From assembly GCF_963662555.1 (NCBI RefSeq), contig NZ_OY759719.1:640985-704984 (forward strand): a stretch of DNA of 64,000 bases. The letters run 5' to 3'. The first letter of the stretch is position 1. Every line of letters starts with the position of its first letter. The DNA is from Thiomicrorhabdus sp. (GTDB taxonomy: Bacteria; Pseudomonadota; Gammaproteobacteria; Thiomicrospirales; Thiomicrospiraceae). This document shows, one piece after another, positions 54,147 to 63,793 of this stretch. Both the position numbers and the translations under genes were made by a program. Under the pieces are notes generated by a model. The model searched no databases and was not told the origin of the DNA. It was given only the letters and a program-made list of their open reading frames with translations.

Positions 54147-54461
54147 ATGGCCGCAACTCACAGTTTAAACAAATATAAAAAAGAGCAACGCCGAGACCCA
54201 TCTAAAATGGTTAACAGAGGCCCAGACAGAAGAGTAGCTGATGAACGCCGTGAAGAGATTAGAGATTCGGCTTGGAAGCTACGTAAATTCAGGTTGTGGC
54301 TTAAATCTATTATTAAGCCAAGATTGGGTGTCGATCGCCGTAAAGGTGGTGATCGTCGGCGGAACTTTACTGAAAAAGACTTTCAAAACCCGCAATCTAT
54401 TCTTACTGAAGAAGAGTTAAGGCTTTTATTGGGTGGTGATACAGATATGGATAGAAAATAA
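54147..54461 (+). CDS. Small basic protein with two DRR-type repeats
   Basis: A 104-residue, highly charged protein with no signal peptide or membrane helix. Two related motifs, RGPDRRVADERRE (about 24-36) and GVDRRKGGDRRRN (about 60-72), flank a short amphipathic WKLRKFRLWLKSI helix. The C-terminus is acidic and Leu-rich. I do not recognise a named family; DNA/RNA or membrane-surface binding is conceivable. Single gene between the TlpA fusion and a convergent antiporter. Confidence 0.6.
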   Translation: MAATHSLNKYKKEQRRDPSKMVNRGPDRRVADERREEIRDSAWKLRKFRLWLKSIIKPRLGVDRRKGGDRRRNFTEKDFQNPQSILTEEELRLLLGGDTDMDRK

Positions 54462-54502
54462 TCTGTGGTCAATACCTAAATTTTTAATAAGCTATTTTCA
54501 CT

Positions 54503-55846
54503 CTAGATTGTTTGTTCTTTATGGCTCAACACATGTTTTCTGAGTTTGATGACTAACATCATGGCAGGTGCATAGAGAAATATTGAAAGAATAATATTGC
54601 CAACTACGATAGCTTCAAATAGGGTTTTGTATTCAAAACTATTTGGAATCATGTGAACCATTAAAATAGAAAGTCCACCCTTTACCCCAGCAAAAACCAA
54701 TATTGCCCACCAGTCAAAGCTAATATCTTGCATTTTTTTAGAGCGATTAGATACCCATGCAAATTGCCCTAAAACTAACGCTCGAATAAATGTAGTTACT
54801 ACAAAAACAGATAAAATCTCTTTCCAGTAAGTTTTTAATAAACTGAGGTCAATAATCTCAGAGATGGAAACAAATAAAATCACATTAGCAAATAATGCAG
54901 TAAAACCTATAAAACCAATGATTTCTTGACCGTTTTGGTGGGTGGCATTAAGGTGTTTTAGGTTTAAAAACTGTTTGACTACATGTAGTTTTGATACCTT
55001 ATTTATAATTTTTTGTTGACGTTGATTAAATTGAGAGTGGTCGTGTTTTTCGTTTTGTTCAAGGCTTTTTTCAAACAGTTTTTCTCGAGAGGTGATTAAG
55101 GCTTTTGCCAAAACCATAGAGACGACAATCGCAAAAATACCTGCAAAGTGATAATGCTCAGACAGCAAAAAAGCACTGTAAGCAATCATTAAAATAATGC
55201 CAGTTTCTGTGATTGGATTATCGGATAGTTTTAATACATACATTCCAATGATTCCAACAATGGCTCCGGTAATCAAAGCTCCACCTGCTGAGAAAACAAA
55301 GCTATAGGCAATATCTAAGCTGCCTAAAGGTTGGTGCATTAACGTAATGGCTACGCTAAAAATGGCAAAGGCAGAGGCATCATTAAACAATGATTCTGAC
55401 TCGGCTAAAAACTTTAGGTTATGCGGTATTTTGGTGGTATTAAAAACCGCGCCAACGGTTACAGGGTCCGTTGCCACCACCATTGCCATTAATGCCACCA
55501 TAGCGGGAATGCCAATGGCGTAGTCAGGTAACATCACATCTTTTAAAAAGACACCAACCATGATTGATAAAACAACGGCAATTCCAGCAGTACCAAATAT
55601 GCTTAACCAATGTTTTTTTAAATCTTCGGTATCAAGTTGAATGACATCACCAATTAACATTAATGGCAGTAGCAACAGCAGTAGTTGGTCAAAACGTTCT
55701 GCATTAATATCGATAGGGTGAATATTGTAGTGAGAAAGCAGAAAAACAATACTGATTAAACTGATGGGTAAAGGTATTTTAAGTTTTTCTTGAATGATTA
55801 ACGCTGTAACCATTAATGCGATAATCATGAGTCCCGCTTCAAGCAT
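54503..55846 (-). CDS. CPA1-family cation/proton antiporter
   Basis: This 447-residue protein has about 12-13 membrane helices and the CPA1 signature VATDPVTVGAVF followed by LAESESLFNDASAFAIF, both with the acidic residues needed for transport. It probably exchanges Na+ or K+ for H+ across the inner membrane. A hydrophilic cytoplasmic loop (about 260-295, with KLFEKSLEQNEKHDHSQ) interrupts the helices. Confidence 0.87.
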   Translation of the reverse strand: MLEAGLMIIALMVTALIIQEKLKIPLPISLISIVFLLSHYNIHPIDINAERFDQLLLLLLPLMLIGDVIQLDTEDLKKHWLSIFGTAGIAVVLSIMVGVFLKDVMLPDYAIGIPAMVALMAMVVATDPVTVGAVFNTTKIPHNLKFLAESESLFNDASAFAIFSVAITLMHQPLGSLDIAYSFVFSAGGALITGAIVGIIGMYVLKLSDNPITETGIILMIAYSAFLLSEHYHFAGIFAIVVSMVLAKALITSREKLFEKSLEQNEKHDHSQFNQRQQKIINKVSKLHVVKQFLNLKHLNATHQNGQEIIGFIGFTALFANVILFVSISEIIDLSLLKTYWKEILSVFVVTTFIRALVLGQFAWVSNRSKKMQDISFDWWAILVFAGVKGGLSILMVHMIPNSFEYKTLFEAIVVGNIILSIFLYAPAMMLVIKLRKHVLSHKEQTI

Positions 55847-56265
55847 TGCGTTGTCCTTTATTAACCCTGAATGAATTTATTTATAGGTTATAGTGAAATT
55901 TTCAATCGCTATTTATTTATAAGCGATTGGTCGTACAAGCGTAATTAAATTAACGTTTCAACCCCTTCCGTAATGGTTTGCATACTAAAGGTCTCTTTAT
56001 TATGAAGCAGGTATTTGTGGAATTCATTTTGTAATGGGGTTTGCTTTAGCAAATCCAGTTCAAGTTCACTGTGTACATTGTTCAATGCTATAGAGATTTA
56101 CTTTGTGAATAAAGTAAATTCGTTAATTTTTGAATAAAATTTTAAAGGATCTATAAATTCTATTGGTATCAATATGAGTTTTAAGACTACCAGGCCTGGT
56201 AATCTTAATTTTTTGATTAGAGTTGTCTTTAAGTGAATGTAAATGAAATTACGGTTCTTAATAGA
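55847..56265. other. Intergenic region between efpL and the antiporter
   Basis: About 420 bp. A minus-strand open stretch of about 50 codons (55945-56098) ends MQTITEGVETLI but has no convincing start or ribosome-binding site, and may be the tail of a decayed gene. A palindrome copy lies at 56188-56201, 65 nt past the efpL stop. No clear terminator. Confidence 0.35.
56188..56201. repeat. Iterated palindrome copy, 14 bp perfect
   Basis: TACCAGGCCTGGTA downstream of efpL. Confidence 0.85.
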
Positions 56266-56829
56266 CTATGCTCTTGAAAGAAATTTACCGGTTAAGGTAC
56301 TGACCTTAACGATTTCATTAGGTTCAATAAATTCAGGTACTTGAATTTCATAGCCCGTTGATAAAACCGCTGGCTTGGTGCGGCCTGCTCCGGTTGCTTT
56401 GGTTCCAGGATTGGTTTCAATCACTTCTAAGTCAACATTGGTTGGCAGTTCAATCGCTAAAATTTGGTCTTCGTATAATAAGGCGGTAATCCCTGATAAA
56501 CCTTCAGTAATAAACTTTTTGTCGTCTTCTAGTTCATCGGCATTTAATAAATATTGAGTGAAGTCTTCGTTATTCATAAAGACATAGTTATCACCATCAA
56601 TGTACGAAAACATAACCGATACTTTAGTGGTTTCTACCTCTTTTATCATGTCTTCACCCTTAAAGGTTTCATCGACTTTTTGCCCAGTTTTAAGGTTGTT
56701 AAAACGCACCTTATACATAGTAGAAGCACCACGAGAAGAGGGGTTACGAACGTCGTAGGTTTTTACAATATGGGGTACGCCATTGATTTCAACAACACTG
56801 CCTTTTTTGAGTTCATTAATTTTTGGCAT
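56266..56829 (-). CDS. yeiP: EF-P-like protein EfpL (YeiP)
   Basis: This 187-residue three-domain translation factor is of the YeiP subgroup rather than canonical EF-P: RNPSSRGASTMYKVRF at the domain-I tip has Arg where EF-P has the modified Lys. FKGEDMI, FSYIDGDNYVFMNNEDF and PAVLSTGYEIQVPEFIEPNE also match YeiP. EfpL proteins help ribosomes through difficult proline-containing motifs. It is the last gene of a minus-strand pgm-patatin-yeiP set. Confidence 0.88.
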   Translation of the reverse strand: MPKINELKKGSVVEINGVPHIVKTYDVRNPSSRGASTMYKVRFNNLKTGQKVDETFKGEDMIKEVETTKVSVMFSYIDGDNYVFMNNEDFTQYLLNADELEDDKKFITEGLSGITALLYEDQILAIELPTNVDLEVIETNPGTKATGAGRTKPAVLSTGYEIQVPEFIEPNEIVKVSTLTGKFLSRA

Positions 56830-56948
56830 GCGGGGTTCCTTACATGAGAGAGACGAGTCAATAAATAGCTTATTTAAAAAGTTGGCATATTTTCAGTATT
56901 TTGGGGAAAGAAAGCAAGTAATAAGAAAACAAGCGTTAACAATGCAAT

Positions 56949-57863
56949 TTATGTGTTGTCATTTTTATTGCCAAGCTCTTCTTGACAACGGTCATAGCCA
57001 AGTTTGACCATTTTATCTACCAAAGAAAATTCTAACATTCCACAGGCATTACGCGGTATTTCAATGGTAATGTCTGGAGGATAAGCCGCCAGTTGCTGGC
57101 GTGCAATACTATTTTGCATGCTATCAAAGGCTTTGTTGCTTATATCATACACATCCCAACTAAATGGGGTCTTTAACGGATTGGTATCAGTACTGAAGTA
57201 TTCTTTTATACTGTCCATCACGCCATTTAAACTGGGAATCCAACCGTCATCTTGTGACGTGTTTGGAGTATTTTCTACCACGTTGTTGTGAATAGTTAAT
57301 TTGGGTTTACCGCCTAGGTTTACTGCTATGGTTAAATCGCAGTTTTCTCCAAACGTTGGAGCAATGGGAATAGGGTTTAAAACGCCACCGTCTATTAAGG
57401 TTAAGCCATTGTGTTTATGGGGCATAAAAATCATTGGTAAAGAAAAAGAGGCTCGCATGGCATCCAGTAATGAGCCTTTTTGTAACCAAATCTCTTTTTC
57501 ATGATTAATATCAGTTGCCACGGCAGTAAAAGAAATGGGCAAATCTTCAATATTAGGTTCACCAATTAATTTTTTTATAGCGGCAACCAGCTTGTCGCCC
57601 CTAATTAATCCACTGCGATCCCAAGCAATATCCATTAAAGCTAAAAAATCGGTTTTTCCCATTTTTTTTAACCAGCTTTCATATTCATCCATTTTGCCGC
57701 AGGCATAAAGACCACCTATTAAAGCCCCTATTGAGCTACCTGAAATGGATTGAATTTCATAGTTATGTTCTTCTAACCAACGAATCACGCCAATATGAGC
57801 TAAGCCGCGAGCACCGCCACTGCCTAATACTAGAGAGACACTTTTTTTATTAGATGATGTCAT
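56949..57863 (-). CDS. Patatin-like phospholipase (RssA-type)
   Basis: This 304-residue patatin-family protein has the oxyanion motif LGSGGARGLAHIG (about 13-25), nucleophile elbow GSSIG (about 42-46) and catalytic DGGVLNPIPI. It is cytoplasmic with no signal peptide. It resembles E. coli RssA in size; lipid acyl hydrolase activity is predicted. It begins 14 nt after pgm on the same strand. Confidence 0.9.
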   Translation of the reverse strand: MTSSNKKSVSLVLGSGGARGLAHIGVIRWLEEHNYEIQSISGSSIGALIGGLYACGKMDEYESWLKKMGKTDFLALMDIAWDRSGLIRGDKLVAAIKKLIGEPNIEDLPISFTAVATDINHEKEIWLQKGSLLDAMRASFSLPMIFMPHKHNGLTLIDGGVLNPIPIAPTFGENCDLTIAVNLGGKPKLTIHNNVVENTPNTSQDDGWIPSLNGVMDSIKEYFSTDTNPLKTPFSWDVYDISNKAFDSMQNSIARQQLAAYPPDITIEIPRNACGMLEFSLVDKMVKLGYDRCQEELGNKNDNT

Positions 57864-57877
57864 GATTAACGAATCAA

Positions 57878-59518
57878 TTATTTGAGGGCATCAGACACGA
57901 TTGCCTTTGCCTCTTCTAAAATCGTATCAAGGTGTTCTTGACCTTTAAAACTTTCAGCGTAAATTTTATAAATGTCTTCGGTTCCTGAAGGACGAGCGGC
58001 AAACCAACCGTTTTCAGTGGTAATTTTTAGCCCGCCAATAGCGGCACCATTGCCAGGAGCATGCGTAAGTTTAGCGGTAATGGCTTCACCTGCTAAGGTA
58101 TCGGCTTTAACCATGTCTGGCGAAAGGTTACTTAAAATGGCTTTTTGCTCTCGGTTTGCAGGGGCATCAATGCGGCTGTAAATTGGGTTGCCGTATTTTT
58201 CAGTAAGTTCTTGATAAAGCACGCCAGGATCTTTACCGGTTACCGCAGTAATTTCTGCTGCGAGTAGGTTTAGAATTATGCCGTCTTTATCGGTGCTCCA
58301 AGGGCCTCCGTCAAAACGTAAGAATGACGCACCTGCTGACTCTTCACCACCAAAGCCAAAATCTCCGGTTTGTAGGCCATCTACAAACCATTTAAAGCCA
58401 ACGGGTACTTCGCTTAAATTTAGGTTCATCGCTTTAGAAACACGGTCAATCATTGAGCTAGAAACCAAGGTTTTACCGACAGCGGCATTTTGGGGCCAGT
58501 TTGGTCGGTGACTAAATAGGTATTGAATGGCTACCGCTAAATAGTGGTTAGGATTCATTAAACCAACCGATTTGGTCACAATTCCGTGGCGGTCAACATC
58601 TGGATCATTACCAAATGCTAGGTCATAGTTGTCTTTTAAATTAATTAAGCCTGCCATGGCGTAAGGTGACGAGCAATCCATACGAATTTTGCCATCTTTA
58701 TCTACATGCATAAATGAGAAAGTCGCATCCACTTGTGGGTTTACAATCTCTAAATTTAAGCCGTAATGCTCAGCAATCGGTTGCCAAAAATCAACCGCGG
58801 CACCACCCATTGGGTCAATCGCCAATTTTAATCCCGCTTCTTTAATGGCTTGCATATTCACAACCTTATCTAGGTTTTCTACATAAGGTGTAATTAAGTC
58901 TGTTGGGGTAACGCAATCAGAAACCATGGCCTCTTTAAGCGGCATGCGTTTTACTTCACTCATGCCACTAATAATCATGGCATTGGCACGGTCTTGAATC
59001 CATGATGTGGCTTCGGTGTCTGCTGGGCCGCCAGTTGGCGGGTTATATTTAAAACCACCATCTTGCGGAGGATTGTGTGATGGGGTGATGATAACGCCAT
59101 CCGCAAGCCCGCCTTGACGACCTTCGTTGTAACTTAAAATGGCATTTGAAACTACTGGTGTCGGCGTGTAACGTCCATTTGACTGAATGATGACGTTAAT
59201 ATTATTTGCAGCAAATACTTCAACAGCGGTGGCGTGAGCGGCCTCAGATAAGGCGTGGGTGTCCATTCCAATAAACATCGGTCCTACCGTATTTTGCAGT
59301 CGACGATACTCTACAATGGCTTGGCAAATTGCGGCAATGTGGTTTTCATTAAAAGTGGTTTTGCTTGAACAACCACGGTGTCCACTGGTACCAAAACTAA
59401 CAGCTTGGTCTGGGTTACTTGCATCGGGTGTAAGGTTGTAGTAATCCGCCATTAATAATGGAATGTTTTCCAAAAGGGTATAAGGAGCTTTTTTGCCTGC
59501 ATATGGAGAAATGGCCAT
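57878..59518 (-). CDS. pgm: Phosphoglucomutase (alpha-D-glucose type)
   Basis: This 546-residue enzyme interconverts glucose-1-phosphate and glucose-6-phosphate. Motifs are [11 protein letters not shown] near the N-terminus, the catalytic serine loop [14 protein letters not shown], metal-binding [10 protein letters not shown], the sugar-binding GGEESAG and the phosphate-binding [10 protein letters not shown]. Full length. Confidence 0.96.
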   Translation of the reverse strand: MAISPYAGKKAPYTLLENIPLLMADYYNLTPDASNPDQAVSFGTSGHRGCSSKTTFNENHIAAICQAIVEYRRLQNTVGPMFIGMDTHALSEAAHATAVEVFAANNINVIIQSNGRYTPTPVVSNAILSYNEGRQGGLADGVIITPSHNPPQDGGFKYNPPTGGPADTEATSWIQDRANAMIISGMSEVKRMPLKEAMVSDCVTPTDLITPYVENLDKVVNMQAIKEAGLKLAIDPMGGAAVDFWQPIAEHYGLNLEIVNPQVDATFSFMHVDKDGKIRMDCSSPYAMAGLINLKDNYDLAFGNDPDVDRHGIVTKSVGLMNPNHYLAVAIQYLFSHRPNWPQNAAVGKTLVSSSMIDRVSKAMNLNLSEVPVGFKWFVDGLQTGDFGFGGEESAGASFLRFDGGPWSTDKDGIILNLLAAEITAVTGKDPGVLYQELTEKYGNPIYSRIDAPANREQKAILSNLSPDMVKADTLAGEAITAKLTHAPGNGAAIGGLKITTENGWFAARPSGTEDIYKIYAESFKGQEHLDTILEEAKAIVSDALK

Positions 59519-59858
59519 AGTTATCTCGCTTTATAAAGTTGTCTTGTGAAAATTGGGTGCACCGCTAAGTTGGATACTAAAAATCGATTATAAATTTAGG
59601 CTTTATATTACGTGTTTTTAGTAAGGGATTGTAGTAGTTTTTTTCAAAGTATAAATTAAGCGGTTTAATTGAGTTGCTTATTTAAATGACTGACTGAGAA
59701 TCTATGATTCATATTTGTATAAATTACCAGGCCTGGTCTAAAGTAGTCGGCGTTTAATAAGCAAAACCTAGTAATATTGTGGAATTTATGAGGGTAAAAT
59801 ATTTTATAATGAAACCCCTCTTATTTATGGATATTTACGGGTAGCGGATTGTTTAGTT
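59519..59858. other. Intergenic region upstream of the His/Cys-rich protein and TonB receptor
   Basis: About 340 bp holding the divergent promoters of pgm and the metal-uptake pair. A palindrome copy (ACCAGGCCTGGT, 59726-59737) and a TATAAT at about 59804-59809 are visible. No gene. Confidence 0.45.
59726..59737. repeat. Iterated palindrome copy, 12 bp perfect
   Basis: ACCAGGCCTGGT in the pgm upstream intergenic region. Confidence 0.8.
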
Positions 59859-60188
59859 TTGCGTCAATTTAATAGTGGTTTTCAACCAAAAGCAGGTAAT
59901 TCATTATGGGACTCTAAATTGAGTCATTGGATTGTCGGGCTAATTTTGCTGTTTTTGTCATCGCAAACGGCAGGATTGTTGCATGCTGAAATTCATCCGT
60001 TTCATAAACATACCGCCAGTTGTGAGTTGTTTGAACAACTTGCTCAACCTGTTGATAGTGGCAATACTTACACGTTTAGCTTTTTTAAACCTTCACCTAT
60101 CATTCCTTATGCGTTTGCTTTGGTTTCGGTATTTGAAACACCATTCACCGCTCATTTCTTTAGTCGTGCTCCGCCTATTTCTTTTTAG
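59859..60188 (+). CDS. Small membrane/secreted His/Cys-containing protein upstream of TonB receptor
   Basis: This frame of about 109 residues can only begin at a TTG (or further upstream non-ATG codon). It contains a hydrophobic helix (about 22-42, IVGLILLFLSSQTAGLLHAE), then HPFHKHTASCELFEQL, a His/Cys cluster that could bind metal, and a second hydrophobic part. Small His-rich proteins are often found before zinc- or copper-related TonB receptors. The start is uncertain and the family unknown. Confidence 0.45.
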   Translation: MRQFNSGFQPKAGNSLWDSKLSHWIVGLILLFLSSQTAGLLHAEIHPFHKHTASCELFEQLAQPVDSGNTYTFSFFKPSPIIPYAFALVSVFETPFTAHFFSRAPPISF

Positions 60189-60205
60189 TTTCATCACAAT
60201 TTACT

Positions 60206-60317
60206 AATTCAGCAGGCTTTGTGTTTATTAAGGCTTAGCCTTTGTTGTGTCTAAAGCATGCTGAATTTAAACGAAAAAAATGATTCTAGAATTTGAGTCA
60301 CGAAACTCAATTCTAGA
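60206..60317 (+). promoter_or_regulatory. Structured leader of the TonB receptor gene
   Basis: A 9-bp arm AATTCAGCA (60206-60214) pairs with TGCTGAATT (60259-60267), enclosing an AAGGC-TTA-GCCTT hairpin (60230-60242). A second hairpin, TCTAGAATTTGAG with CTCAATTCTAGA (60285-60317), ends just before the ribosome-binding site. No known riboswitch class is recognised. Confidence 0.45.
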
Positions 60318-60339
60318 CTCTAAAGAAATAGGAAAAACC

Positions 60340-62535
60340 ATGAAATTAAGTAAATTAACCGTGGCCATATACTGTGCCACAGGGTTATACAGTTTAAGTG
60401 CCGTGGCACAAGCTCAAGACTCACAAACTGACAATACCTTATTACCGGCTGTAACGGTATCTGCTTCACCAATCCATGACCACGAAGCTTTTGAAGTACC
60501 ATCGCAAATTGACAGTATTAGCGGCGACCAAAAAATGGCTCAAGACAGCGGTTCTTTAGGCAAAATGTTGGAAAGTATTCCTGGGGTCAATAACCAATCA
60601 GCAGGGGCTCAAGCAGGTAAGCCTGTTATTCGAGGTTTAACAGGTAACCGCGTTAAGGTGCTTTCTAATGGGCAAAGTACGGATTATCAAGCCTACGGCA
60701 CACGCCATAATCCTAATACAGAACCGTATTTAGCAGAACGTGTTGAGGTAATTCGTGGCCCACAAAGTGTACTTTATGGTTCAGAAGCTATGGGTGGTGT
60801 GGTAAATGTGATTCAGCCTGACTTACCTTATGGTCAAGATTTTAAAGGCCAGGTTGCGGGTGAATATAACAGCAATAACCAAGAAAAAATGGTGGGAGCA
60901 AAAGTCGGTGCAGGTTCAGAGAAGTTTGCGATTAATGCTGGAGTAGCAATTCGTGAGGGAGATAACTTTACCGTTCCAAATACCTCTACTTCTCAAGGAG
61001 CAACGCCGACAAGCCCGATTAGTGATAAACCTTTATTTGTTGGTGAAGTACCTTATACCAACTTTAAAAACCGTGCAGGTAATATTGGTTTAGGTTATCA
61101 AGATGACTGGGGCAAAATTGAACTGCGTCACACACAATGGGTCTCACAGCAAAACTTCTTAGGTGTAGAGGCGGCAAGCCCAACGTCTGAGTTTGAAGCT
61201 TTAGCGACAGGGCAAAAACTGCAAAATGACGAAACTCAGTTAAGTGCTGAATTTTATACCGACAACGATTGGGTCATAAAACCAAGCTATACGCATACTC
61301 GTAATGCTCGTGAAGCGGCTCATGACTTACCGTATGAAACCATGTCTGAAGATAAAGGCAGTGATGAATATTTGGATTTATTGGTTAAACGTGATGACTA
61401 TAAACTTGCTTTAGAACATCCTAAAATCGGTGATTTTGAAGGTGAAATTGGGTTTGAAGCGACTGAAAAACAGCAAGATTTACGTTCTGGTCATTTAACG
61501 CCAACGGCACATGAGAGTAAAAGATCGGTGTATGTGTTTGAAGAAGCCGATTACGACAAGTGGTTAGTACAGTTTGGTGGCCGTTATGACTGGCAAGATG
61601 TGCGTGCTCCACTTGGGGGTAGTAACACTCACTTTGTTGATTTAGGCATATTTGATGGGTCTAATAATAGCCGTCAATTTGATGTGTTTACTGGCTCTTT
61701 AGGGGCGACTTATAAAGTAGATAGCCAATGGAGTGTTGCAGGGAATATTGCTAGAGGTTTCAGAGCACCTAGCATTTTTGATTTATACGCAGGGGGTGAA
61801 CACGGTGGGGTACAAGCTTATCAAATTGGTAACCCAGATCTAAAAGCAGAAACCGCGATTAATACCGATTTATCTTTGCGTTGGCAAGCTCCTAAAACCC
61901 AGATGGTGGCTACGGTTTACCAAAACTGGATAGATAACTATATCTATTTGGCAAATACTGGTTTTTACCGTTATTCAGAAGGTAATGGTGACCAAACTTT
62001 ACAATTTGCTTCACAGATACCTGGAACGATTCCTGAAATGAAGGCACAACAAACTGATGCCGTGATCACTGGTTTTGAATTCAGTCTTAAACATCAATTT
62101 AACCAGGCCTGGTCAACCGACTTAGCCCTAGAGTTAATTGATGGGGTTGATACCAAAAACAACCAAGGTTTACCGTTAATGCCTGCGAATAATGCCAAAA
62201 TTAATGTGCATTATCATCCGCAAGACTTTGCTGGTCTGTCAGCTCAAAAAATTACGGTTGGTTTAAAGCTGGTTGCAGAGAAAAATTCTCCAGGCCTGTA
62301 TGAGCCATTCTCGCAGTTTGATAATCTACCAATTGGTACAGCCTCAACAGACGCTTACGCCTTATGGAATTTAGGTTATCAAACGCAAGTGAAACTTGAT
62401 AAACAAAAGCTTTATTTGAGTGCGAGTGTGGATAATCTATTTGATACTGCTTATGTTGATTTCTTAAATACCTATAAAGGCTACACCTTGAATGCAGGTA
62501 GAAATATTCAACTAAAAGCACGTTTGGATTTTTAA
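60340..62535 (+). CDS. TonB-dependent outer-membrane receptor (ZnuD-like)
   Basis: I choose the ATG giving MKLSKLTVAIYCATGLYSLSAVAQAQ, a clear signal peptide with AGGAAAAACC upstream; the frame is open 20 codons earlier through the hairpins. The protein has a plug domain (LPAVTVSASP TonB box, PVIRGLTGNRVKVLSNG, YLAERVEVIRGPQSVLYGSEAMGGVVNVI) and a 22-strand barrel ending in an aromatic LKARLDF. PIHDHEAFEVPSQ and the order of barrel blocks resemble ZnuD-type zinc/heme receptors. Two palindrome cores (62102-62113 NQAWS; 62291-62298 PGLY) lie in the barrel. Substrate is inferred only. Confidence 0.82.
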   Translation: MKLSKLTVAIYCATGLYSLSAVAQAQDSQTDNTLLPAVTVSASPIHDHEAFEVPSQIDSISGDQKMAQDSGSLGKMLESIPGVNNQSAGAQAGKPVIRGLTGNRVKVLSNGQSTDYQAYGTRHNPNTEPYLAERVEVIRGPQSVLYGSEAMGGVVNVIQPDLPYGQDFKGQVAGEYNSNNQEKMVGAKVGAGSEKFAINAGVAIREGDNFTVPNTSTSQGATPTSPISDKPLFVGEVPYTNFKNRAGNIGLGYQDDWGKIELRHTQWVSQQNFLGVEAASPTSEFEALATGQKLQNDETQLSAEFYTDNDWVIKPSYTHTRNAREAAHDLPYETMSEDKGSDEYLDLLVKRDDYKLALEHPKIGDFEGEIGFEATEKQQDLRSGHLTPTAHESKRSVYVFEEADYDKWLVQFGGRYDWQDVRAPLGGSNTHFVDLGIFDGSNNSRQFDVFTGSLGATYKVDSQWSVAGNIARGFRAPSIFDLYAGGEHGGVQAYQIGNPDLKAETAINTDLSLRWQAPKTQMVATVYQNWIDNYIYLANTGFYRYSEGNGDQTLQFASQIPGTIPEMKAQQTDAVITGFEFSLKHQFNQAWSTDLALELIDGVDTKNNQGLPLMPANNAKINVHYHPQDFAGLSAQKITVGLKLVAEKNSPGLYEPFSQFDNLPIGTASTDAYALWNLGYQTQVKLDKQKLYLSASVDNLFDTAYVDFLNTYKGYTLNAGRNIQLKARLDF

Positions 62536-62575
62536 TATTTAAAAATATAAACGACAATTAAATCTTGTTTTAATG

Positions 62576-62611
62576 AGGCCTGGTGATTTGAGAAAATCCC
62601 AGGCCTTTTTT
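62576..62611 (+). terminator. Intrinsic terminator built from two halves of the iterated palindrome
   Basis: AGGCCTGG-T-GATTT, loop GAGA, AAATC-CCAGGCCT followed by six T. The outer stem consists of the repeat's own arms. It terminates the TonB receptor gene. Confidence 0.8.
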
Positions 62612-62640
62612 ATTGTTTTCTGCTTAAAGGCATTTTAGGT

Positions 62641-62656
62641 TTACCAGGCCTGCTAA
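62641..62656. repeat. Iterated palindrome copy with one mismatch
   Basis: TTACCAGGCCTGCTAA, 30 bp after the preceding terminator and upstream of the dnaJ-like gene. Confidence 0.75.
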
Positions 62657-62748
62657 AATGGTCAAAATTTATTGATTTACCCTTGAAAAAGGGTATAAAA
62701 GCCCTTATTTACAAGGCAGTTAAAGAATTTAAGAGATACAAGGACATT

Positions 62749-63654
62749 ATGAGCAAAGATTATTATGCGATTTTAGGCGTTTCTCGCAGTGCGAGTGATG
62801 CAGAAATTAAAAAAGCCTATCGTAAAATGGCTGCAAAATATCATCCCGATAAGCCAACTGGTGATGAAGCCAAGTTTAAAGAGGTTAGCGAAGCGTACGA
62901 AACTCTAAGCGATGCTGAAAAACGATCAATGTATGATCAGTTTGGTTCTGACTATCAGCAACGTGGCGCAGGTGGTTTTGGTGGCGGCCAGGGTGGTTAT
63001 GGCGGTGCGGCAGATTTTAGTGATATTTTTGGTGATATGTTTGGAGGTGGCGGCTTTGGCGGTGGCCAGGGTGGTTTTGGTCAACAACAAGCTCGTCCAC
63101 AGAAAGGTGAAGATCAAACGGTTAATGTTATGGTTTCACTGGTTGAGGCGGTTGAAGGCACTGAAAGAACCATTAATGTACAAACGGGGAATCCGCAATC
63201 TAGCAGTTACTCATATGACACCAAGCCAATTAAGGTGCGTATTCCTGCTGGAGTAACCCAAGATCAAAAAATTAGAGTTAAGGGAAAAGGTTTCACTGGA
63301 TTTAATGGCGGGCCAAATGGTGATGTTATTATTCAGATTAAGCTTGAAAAACATCCACTGTTTAAAGTGGAAGGTAAAGATGTATTTGTAGATTTACCTG
63401 TTACTCCATGGGAGGCCGCTTTAGGGGCTAAAGTGGAGATTCCTACTTTAAAGGGTAAAATTAAAATGGCGATTGCAGCAGGTACTCAGTCAGGCACAAA
63501 ATTACGTATTAAAGATCGTGGTTTGGGAGCAACGCCAGGTAATCAGTATGTGATTGTACAAATTCATACTCCGCCAGCGGCAACGGATGAAGATAAAGCT
63601 TTATATGAAAAAATGGCACAGCAAATGCCTTTTAACCCAAGGGCAGATTATTAG
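62749..63654 (+). CDS. cbpA: CbpA-like DnaJ-domain co-chaperone
   Basis: I choose the ATG giving [24 protein letters not shown], with AAGGAC upstream; a longer TTG frame is unlikely. The J domain has the YHPDKPTGD (HPD) motif, followed by a Gly/Phe-rich linker (about 68-115) and two DnaJ C-terminal beta domains without the zinc-finger repeats of DnaJ. 301 residues matches CbpA. It stimulates DnaK; nucleoid binding as in E. coli CbpA is possible. No CbpM gene is adjacent. Confidence 0.9.
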   Translation: MSKDYYAILGVSRSASDAEIKKAYRKMAAKYHPDKPTGDEAKFKEVSEAYETLSDAEKRSMYDQFGSDYQQRGAGGFGGGQGGYGGAADFSDIFGDMFGGGGFGGGQGGFGQQQARPQKGEDQTVNVMVSLVEAVEGTERTINVQTGNPQSSSYSYDTKPIKVRIPAGVTQDQKIRVKGKGFTGFNGGPNGDVIIQIKLEKHPLFKVEGKDVFVDLPVTPWEAALGAKVEIPTLKGKIKMAIAAGTQSGTKLRIKDRGLGATPGNQYVIVQIHTPPAATDEDKALYEKMAQQMPFNPRADY

Positions 63655-63724
63655 GTTGTATTAATTGTATTAAGTTGTATTAAATTACTTTTAATATGAG
63701 CAATATGGGTAATATGAACTAAGC

Positions 63725-63760
63725 AAAAAAGCCAGTGAGATTCAGTCCACTGGCTTTTTT
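63725..63760. terminator. Bidirectional intrinsic terminator
   Basis: AAAAAAGCCAGTG, loop of 10 nt, CACTGGCTTTTTT, between the convergent cbpA and chemotaxis receptor genes. Confidence 0.9.
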
Positions 63761-63793
63761 ATTGGTCATTATTATTATGTTGATAATAGCTGC

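Noticed and set aside
55945..56098. Minus-strand open stretch of about 50 codons after efpL
   Set aside because: No start codon with a ribosome-binding site and no family recognised; recorded only as a possible gene remnant.
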